7,164 bases of DNA from an uncultured Bacteroidota bacterium (lineage in GTDB: Bacteria > Bacteroidota > Bacteroidia > Chitinophagales > Chitinophagaceae), in contig CAIVHI010000160.1 of the NCBI GenBank assembly GCA_903905685.1, forward strand, positions 1 to 7,164. Direction: 5' to 3'. The notes beneath the pieces were generated by a model. That model had not been told where the DNA came from. It saw only the letters and a list, made by a program, of their open reading frames with translations, and searched no databases. A program made the position numbers and the translations under genes. Positions 1 to 4,325 of the stretch are shown here, one piece after another; position 1 is the stretch's first letter; every line of letters begins with the position of its first letter.

Positions 1-1
1 A

Positions 2-1177
2 ATGCCAACTGTTGCCGGCTTTACAGATATGAACGTCTATAATGACAGCACATCGGCAAGCATCCTAATGCTGTCCACTTATGGTCGGGGTGCGTGGGAG
101 TGCAATATTTTCAACAATTACCCGCCGTCGGGCATGTTTGCCTCAAATAAGCAGCAGTTGTGCGTTGGCGATACAGTTGTCTACCAAAAGGATGCATACG
201 GTTCGGTTGCTTCTTTCCAGTGGTTGTTTCCGGGTGGCATCCCCGCTACCTCCACTGCCGATAGCCCAATGGTTATTTACGCGTCTTCGGGGCTCTACAA
301 TGCCACCTTGATCTTAACGGGCACCTATGGCAACGACACCATAAAGTATTCCAACTACATCAATGTGTCTGCCGGCGATACCGGTAGTTTTGTGGAAGGC
401 TTCGAAGAATCATCTTTCCCTCCAATAGGCTGGACCCAACAATCTGCCAGTGGCCTTACGTGGGCTTGGGCCGACAGTATTGGCGGCTATGGGGCGAGTT
501 TGCACAGTGCCTATTTCAACAATTTCAATAATGATGCGGGCGGCAACCACGATCGTTTCATCCTACCTCGCCTCGATTTGACTTTTGCGCTTTCGGCATA
601 CATGAAGTTTGATGTGGCATACTCATATTATCCCAGCTATAAGGATTCCTTGTTGGTAGATGTGTCCACCGATTGTGGGCGTACGTTTACTACCGTCTAT
701 ATCAAAGACTCCAGCATACTGGCCACTGCTCCCGATACCACCCAGTTTTTTGTGCCGTCGGCCACAGAGTGGCGCACCGATTCGGTGAACCTGAATGCGT
801 TCTTGGGCAATAGTGTGGAAGTCGCATTCGACAATGTGGGGCATTATGGGCAGAACATTTATATTGACAATGTCGATATCATGGTTGTCAACCCGCCGTT
901 GGGGCTGGCCAATACCCAGTCAAAGGCGTTTCAGGCATATTGTTTTCCAAATCCGGCCTCTAACGAATTGAACGTGGCTTACAATGGCATGCCTGTCGGC
1001 AAGATGACTTTGGCGGTGATGGATATCGCGGGGCGCGTACTTCGAGAGCAGGATTTCCACATCGCAGCGAGTGCAGGCACGGTGTCGGTGCCCATCAATG
1101 ATTTAGCTATCGGTGCCTATTTTGTCATAGTTTCCGGTGCGGGCCAAGAGCAGCACCTGCGGTTTGTCAAGTTGTGA
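2..1177 (+). CDS. C-terminal part of a secreted PKD / choice-of-anchor-J protein with T9SS sorting domain (5' truncated)
   Basis: The reading frame is open from the window edge and ends at TGA 1175-1177. The first ATG is not a believable start because no signal peptide follows, so the gene begins upstream. Residues 25-33 (STYGRGAWE) match the closing blade of BNR/sortilin-type beta-propellers common in Bacteroidota secreted proteins. Residues about 41-123 are a PKD-like domain (CVGDTV, then WLFPGG and GLYNATL). Residues about 130-296 resemble a choice-of-anchor-J/MAM-like beta-sandwich (EGFEESSFPPIGWT, HDRFILP, a long acidic strand region and a final YIDNVDI). Residues about 312-391 are a T9SS type A sorting domain, with CFPNPASNELNV, then MDIAGRV and LAIGAYFVIV, ending in RFVKL. 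In this family the domain directs passage through the outer membrane and is normally removed or used for surface attachment. The role of the whole protein is unknown; the lost N-terminus might hold an enzyme or more propeller blades. Confidence 0.9.
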   Translation: MPTVAGFTDMNVYNDSTSASILMLSTYGRGAWECNIFNNYPPSGMFASNKQQLCVGDTVVYQKDAYGSVASFQWLFPGGIPATSTADSPMVIYASSGLYNATLILTGTYGNDTIKYSNYINVSAGDTGSFVEGFEESSFPPIGWTQQSASGLTWAWADSIGGYGASLHSAYFNNFNNDAGGNHDRFILPRLDLTFALSAYMKFDVAYSYYPSYKDSLLVDVSTDCGRTFTTVYIKDSSILATAPDTTQFFVPSATEWRTDSVNLNAFLGNSVEVAFDNVGHYGQNIYIDNVDIMVVNPPLGLANTQSKAFQAYCFPNPASNELNVAYNGMPVGKMTLAVMDIAGRVLREQDFHIAASAGTVSVPINDLAIGAYFVIVSGAGQEQHLRFVKL

Positions 1178-1478
1178 TGCACCATGGCCGGCACTTAAGC
1201 CCGTCAACGGTCGTCAATTCATTTTTATACGTGGTGTATTTGTGCAATTTAGAAAGTATTATAATATGTTGTAGTGCGTTCTTCATTGCACCTAAAGGGC
1301 TGCTTTCTGCTAACATTGATAGAAGGTTCCTCGAATTAACGGTTAAAGCAAATTCCTGAAAAAAATTCACGATTTATAGCTTATTCAAAACAAAATTTGT
1401 ACATATAAAAAATGTAAATTTTTAATATTGAAAGAAAATTTATTTTATTTGCAGAAATCCGGGTCGACCGTCTGATTT
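1178..1478. promoter_or_regulatory. AT-rich intergenic region, probable promoter of the acyltransferase operon
   Basis: No convincing gene lies in these 301 bases. The first half has ordinary composition. Bases 1371-1450 have only 10 G or C in 80 by hand count, which fits a promoter zone in Bacteroidota. The Bacteroidota consensus (TTTG, about 19-21 bases, TAnnTTTG) is only partly met. TTTG at 1396-1399 precedes TAAATTTT at 1415-1422, but the gap is 15 bases, and TTTATTTG at 1444-1451 matches the -7 box apart from one base. No intrinsic terminator with a GC-rich stem and T-run was found behind the upstream gene. No Shine-Dalgarno sequence is evident before 1479, as is usual in this phylum. 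Placing a promoter here is inference from composition and gene order. Confidence 0.35.
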
Positions 1479-2897
1479 ATGCTTTTCAATTCTTTCATAT
1501 TTCTCGTGTTTTTACCCATAGTATTTGCCTTGTACTGGTGGGTGTTCAATAAGACGCTGCGTATTCAGAACTTGTTCGCGCTATTGGCGAGCTACTTGTT
1601 TTACGGCTGGTGGGACTGGCGATTTCTGGGGCTCTTGATTTTGTCTACTCTTATTGACTACTATTTCGGTTTCAAGGTTTACAACGTTGCCGACCATAAA
1701 AAGAAGTTGTACTTATGGCTGAGCGTGGCTAACAACTTGTTGGTTCTCGGTATATTCAAGTATTACAATTTCTTCATTGTCGAGACCCAGACGTTTTTGG
1801 GTTCTGTAGGTTTGCATTTTTCTCCTTACCTCTTGAAGCTGGCGCTACCCGTTGGGATTTCGTTTTACACATTCCATGGCATGAGCTATGTCTTCGATAT
1901 CTATCGGAACAAGTTCGACCCGGTAAAGAGTTTTGTCGACTATGCCCTGTTTGTAAGTTTCTTCCCTTTACTCGTTGCAGGCCCTATCGAGCGCGCCTCG
2001 CATTTGTTGCCCCAGTTGCAAACCAAGCGCACCTTCCGTTACGGCCAGGCCTTGGAGGGGTTGAGGCTCATGCTTTGGGGCATGTTCAAAAAGGTCGTCA
2101 TTGCAGACTCGCTGGCACAAGTGGTAGACAAAACTTTTGAACATTATCAGACTACCGCGGGCTCCACGCTCCTCGTTGGAATCGTTCTGTTCTCCTTCCA
2201 AATATATTGCGATTTCAGCGGCTATTCCGATATCGCCCTAGGAACTGCCAAGTTGTTCGGAATCGAATTGTTATCCAACTTCAGGTTCCCTTACTTCTCT
2301 CGCGACATTGCCGAGTTTTGGCGCAGGTGGCACATATCGTTGTCTTCATGGTTTAGAGACTATCTCTATATCCCGCTCGGGGGGTCAAAAAACGGCAAGG
2401 CTAAGGCCATAAGGAACACGTTCATCATTTTTCTTGTAAGTGGTTTTTGGCATGGCGCCAGTTGGAATTTCATCTTTTGGGGCGGCATTCACGCCTTGTT
2501 GTTTTTGCCATTGTTATTGTCCCGTGCGAACAGGGTGCATGTGGGCACCGTGGTTGCTGAGAACCGCACGCTGCCCAACTTCAAGGAATTGCTGCAAGTC
2601 TTGTCCACGTTCGCATTGGTTACGTTTGCATGGATATTTTTTAGGGCAAAGACGCTTTCCATCGCCATAGGATACATTTCAGGAATAGGCAAACATTTTT
2701 TTTCGAAGCCCGCAAACCTTGTCATGTTCCTCTATGTAGTGCCTTTGATAATTGTAGACTGGTATTTGAGGCATAGTGAGCGGGTGCTGAAGGTGCCCAA
2801 GAATAAGTGGTTGCGCTATTCGGCTTATTACACACTGGTTCTGGTTACCCTATACAAATTTGGTGGAAACAGCAGCTTTATATACTTCCAATTTTAA
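1479..2897 (+). CDS. MBOAT family membrane O-acyltransferase (AlgI/DltB type)
   Basis: The 472-residue polytopic membrane protein has the usual length for AlgI/DltB-like MBOAT enzymes, which pass an acyl group from a cytoplasmic donor to an acceptor on the outer face of the inner membrane. The start is clear: MLFNSFIFLVFLPIVF is the standard opening of this family. Further signatures are SYLFYGWWDWRF (38-49), LPVGISFYTFHGMSYVFDIYR (123-143), AGPIER (167-172), QIYCDFSGYSDIALG (241-255), FWRRWHISLSSWFRDYLYIPLGG (280-302) and SGFWHGASWNFIFWG (321-335), closing with FIYFQF. His325 in WHG is the expected catalytic histidine and His285 in RRWHISL is the second conserved one; both are present. The gene ends 2 bases before the next start, so the two are very likely co-transcribed and translationally coupled. 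The acceptor (exopolysaccharide, O-antigen or cell-wall glycan) cannot be read from the sequence, and acetyl transfer is an inference from relatives. Confidence 0.95.
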   Translation: MLFNSFIFLVFLPIVFALYWWVFNKTLRIQNLFALLASYLFYGWWDWRFLGLLILSTLIDYYFGFKVYNVADHKKKLYLWLSVANNLLVLGIFKYYNFFIVETQTFLGSVGLHFSPYLLKLALPVGISFYTFHGMSYVFDIYRNKFDPVKSFVDYALFVSFFPLLVAGPIERASHLLPQLQTKRTFRYGQALEGLRLMLWGMFKKVVIADSLAQVVDKTFEHYQTTAGSTLLVGIVLFSFQIYCDFSGYSDIALGTAKLFGIELLSNFRFPYFSRDIAEFWRRWHISLSSWFRDYLYIPLGGSKNGKAKAIRNTFIIFLVSGFWHGASWNFIFWGGIHALLFLPLLLSRANRVHVGTVVAENRTLPNFKELLQVLSTFALVTFAWIFFRAKTLSIAIGYISGIGKHFFSKPANLVMFLYVVPLIIVDWYLRHSERVLKVPKNKWLRYSAYYTLVLVTLYKFGGNSSFIYFQF

Positions 2898-2899
2898 CG

Positions 2900-4033
2900 A
2901 TGAAAAAATTTATTGTAAAAATCTGCATATTCTTGCTGCCCTTGTTCGTGGCATTGGGGTTGCCTGTTGCGGTGCTGTATAAGTCGGGCGACGCATTCCG
3001 GTCCATGAAATCCGTCATCAAGAATAACGGGAATTACTTGATAGGTCTGCAATACACCCAGCGCAACTACCACTTTTTGAAATTATTCGATGTGGCATCG
3101 TTCCCCAAACGCACCGTCATGGCCTTGGGCTCTTCACGCTCGCTGGAGTTTCGCGACAAGATGTTCCACACATCGTTTTACAATGCGGCCTTTACGATAC
3201 ACGGAGTGTCCAATTTTTTGTCCTTCATGCAGAACGTCAAGAAAGATAAGTATCCCGACATCCTTATCATCAATGTAGACCAGTTTCATTACGCGAAAAT
3301 AAAATCTACGGTTGACGCGGAGGATTTCAGCGAAGGCGGCAAGTATACCACCGATGAAAAGCTCACCGTCAAAATCAATACTTATTTCGATGTTTACACC
3401 GACTATATTTTTAAACCTTCAGCTCTTAAAACGGTATTGTTGAATGGTGACGACCGCTTTTTCGGCTTAGGTGCAGTCATGACCCATTCGGGCATTCGAA
3501 ACGACGGCAGTATGTGTTATGCTTCGCGCGTGCGCCGACTGATGAATAACGACACGGCCGATGGAGAATCGGGTTTTTCGGATGCCCACCGGCGCATTCG
3601 CGACAATTTCGGGAAGGTATTCGCTTATGCCGATTCCATTGATGTAAAACAGGTAATCTATTTGCGCAATTTTTTGAAATTTTGTGCGGATAACAACATC
3701 AAGGTAGTTGCCTTTTTACCTCCTTTCGCCGATGAAGTATACGACCAAATGAAAGCATCTGGGAAATATGCCTATGTAGAAGCCGTATATCCCGCGTTGC
3801 GACCTGAATTTGACAAGTACGGTTTCGAATTTTATGACTTTACGAGGCTCGCAGCCATTGGTGGTGCAGATTCCGAAATGATAGACGGCTTGCACGGTTC
3901 TGAGTCCATTTATGCCCGCATCTTGTTGGGGATGACGGGTAGGAATTCCGTGTTGAATGCCGTTTGCGATACTGCAAAACTAAAAGGGGAATTGGGCCGA
4001 CGCATAAACCGGTACTCGGTATATGGAGATTGA
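2900..4033 (+). CDS. Membrane-anchored SGNH-hydrolase-like partner of the MBOAT acyltransferase
   Basis: The product has 377 residues. ATG 2900 is chosen over an in-frame ATG at 2807 because the earlier start would overlap the acyltransferase gene by 91 bases, and because MKKFIVKICIFLLPLFVALG gives a proper N-terminal membrane anchor; the rest should be periplasmic. Residues 73-80 (VMALGSSR) follow a beta-strand and look like block I of SGNH/DltD/AlgJ-type proteins, with Ser79 at the position of the GDS nucleophile. Asp329 and His332 (MIDGLHGSE) fit the C-terminal DxxH block. Between them are ILIINVDQFHY (121-131) and IKVVAFLPPF (267-276), typical Rossmann-like strands. The Gly/Asn oxyanion blocks are not obvious. 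Genes of this sort commonly follow MBOAT genes and are thought to finish acyl transfer to, or removal from, the glycan. The overall match is by pattern only; no named family member was recognised. Confidence 0.75.
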   Translation: MKKFIVKICIFLLPLFVALGLPVAVLYKSGDAFRSMKSVIKNNGNYLIGLQYTQRNYHFLKLFDVASFPKRTVMALGSSRSLEFRDKMFHTSFYNAAFTIHGVSNFLSFMQNVKKDKYPDILIINVDQFHYAKIKSTVDAEDFSEGGKYTTDEKLTVKINTYFDVYTDYIFKPSALKTVLLNGDDRFFGLGAVMTHSGIRNDGSMCYASRVRRLMNNDTADGESGFSDAHRRIRDNFGKVFAYADSIDVKQVIYLRNFLKFCADNNIKVVAFLPPFADEVYDQMKASGKYAYVEAVYPALRPEFDKYGFEFYDFTRLAAIGGADSEMIDGLHGSESIYARILLGMTGRNSVLNAVCDTAKLKGELGRRINRYSVYGD

Positions 4034-4036
4034 CAT

Positions 4037-4064
4037 GGAATCGGTAGTGGGAGATTTGGATTCC
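4037..4064 (+). terminator. Weak hairpin just after the acyltransferase operon
   Basis: GGAATC (4037-4042) and GATTCC (4059-4064) are perfect inverted copies separated by 16 bases, starting 4 bases after the stop codon. Two further pairs are possible outside a one-base bulge. There is no T-run behind it, so intrinsic termination is doubtful. It could instead be chance or an mRNA 3'-end stabilising hairpin. Confidence 0.2.
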
Positions 4065-4221
4065 TGAAAATCGGCGAATGTAAATGGCAGTTGCATTGGC
4101 GGCCCTCCTTTGCATAAAATGCTCTGACATACTCGGCAATTGTCCTTCAACGTTGCATAAGGCTTTTACTCCCGATTAATAATATCGACCTTTTCTTCAA
4201 TCCTACAATTGAAGAGATAAC

Positions 4222-4245
4222 CAAATTGATGAAAAATTCAATTTG
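4222..4245. repeat. 8-bp perfect inverted repeat with 8-base loop in the leader of the repeat-protein gene
   Basis: CAAATTGA (4222-4229) and TCAATTTG (4238-4245) are exact reverse complements, separated by TGAAAAAT. The element lies 80 bases before the ATG at 4326. A related CAATTGAA occurs just upstream at 4206-4213. It could be an operator or a leader hairpin; it lacks the GC-rich stem and T-tract of a terminator. Confidence 0.35.
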
Positions 4246-4325
4246 CTGCGCGCGCTGCGATAAGAAATCCGTACTTTTATGCACAGGAAGTATTTATAGC
4301 AGCATTGACTGACAAAACACATTTT

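Larger units (their letters stand above)
4034..4325. other. Intergenic region and 5' leader of the GEVED repeat protein gene
   Basis: These 292 bases separate the acyltransferase operon from the next gene. No gene of believable coding quality was seen on either strand. Two inverted repeats occur (4037-4064 and 4222-4245, listed separately). An in-frame TGA at 4230-4232 limits how far upstream the next gene could start. A poor -7-like box, TACTTTTA at 4272-4279, lacks a correctly placed TTTG, so the promoter is not identified. Confidence 0.6.

Noticed and set aside
1137..1194. GTGCGGGCC and GGCCGGCAC as a possible terminator stem around the stop of the first gene
   Set aside because: The arms match at 8 of 9 positions, but the loop is 40 bases, the left arm lies within the coding region and no T-run follows.
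1174..1359. Small + strand frame whose ATG at 1177 overlaps the stop of the first gene (TGATG)
   Set aside because: The overlap looks like translational coupling, but the product is about 60 residues with no recognisable domain and ordinary non-coding composition, and it follows a complete T9SS sorting domain where an operon partner is not expected.
2807..2899. Upstream in-frame ATG that would lengthen the SGNH-like protein by 31 residues
   Set aside because: The extension lies inside the end of the acyltransferase gene and would displace the signal anchor from the N-terminus; ATG 2900 gives normal operon spacing.
3840..4139. 99-codon open frame on the - strand overlapping the end of the SGNH-like gene
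   Set aside because: It is mostly antisense to coding sequence including the DGLH block, and its product is rich in Arg, His and Ser without a recognisable fold.
4245..4259. GC-rich alternating stretch CGCGCGC in the leader of the repeat protein
   Set aside because: Only the 6-base core is self-complementary, the flanks are direct rather than inverted copies, and no further structure was found.
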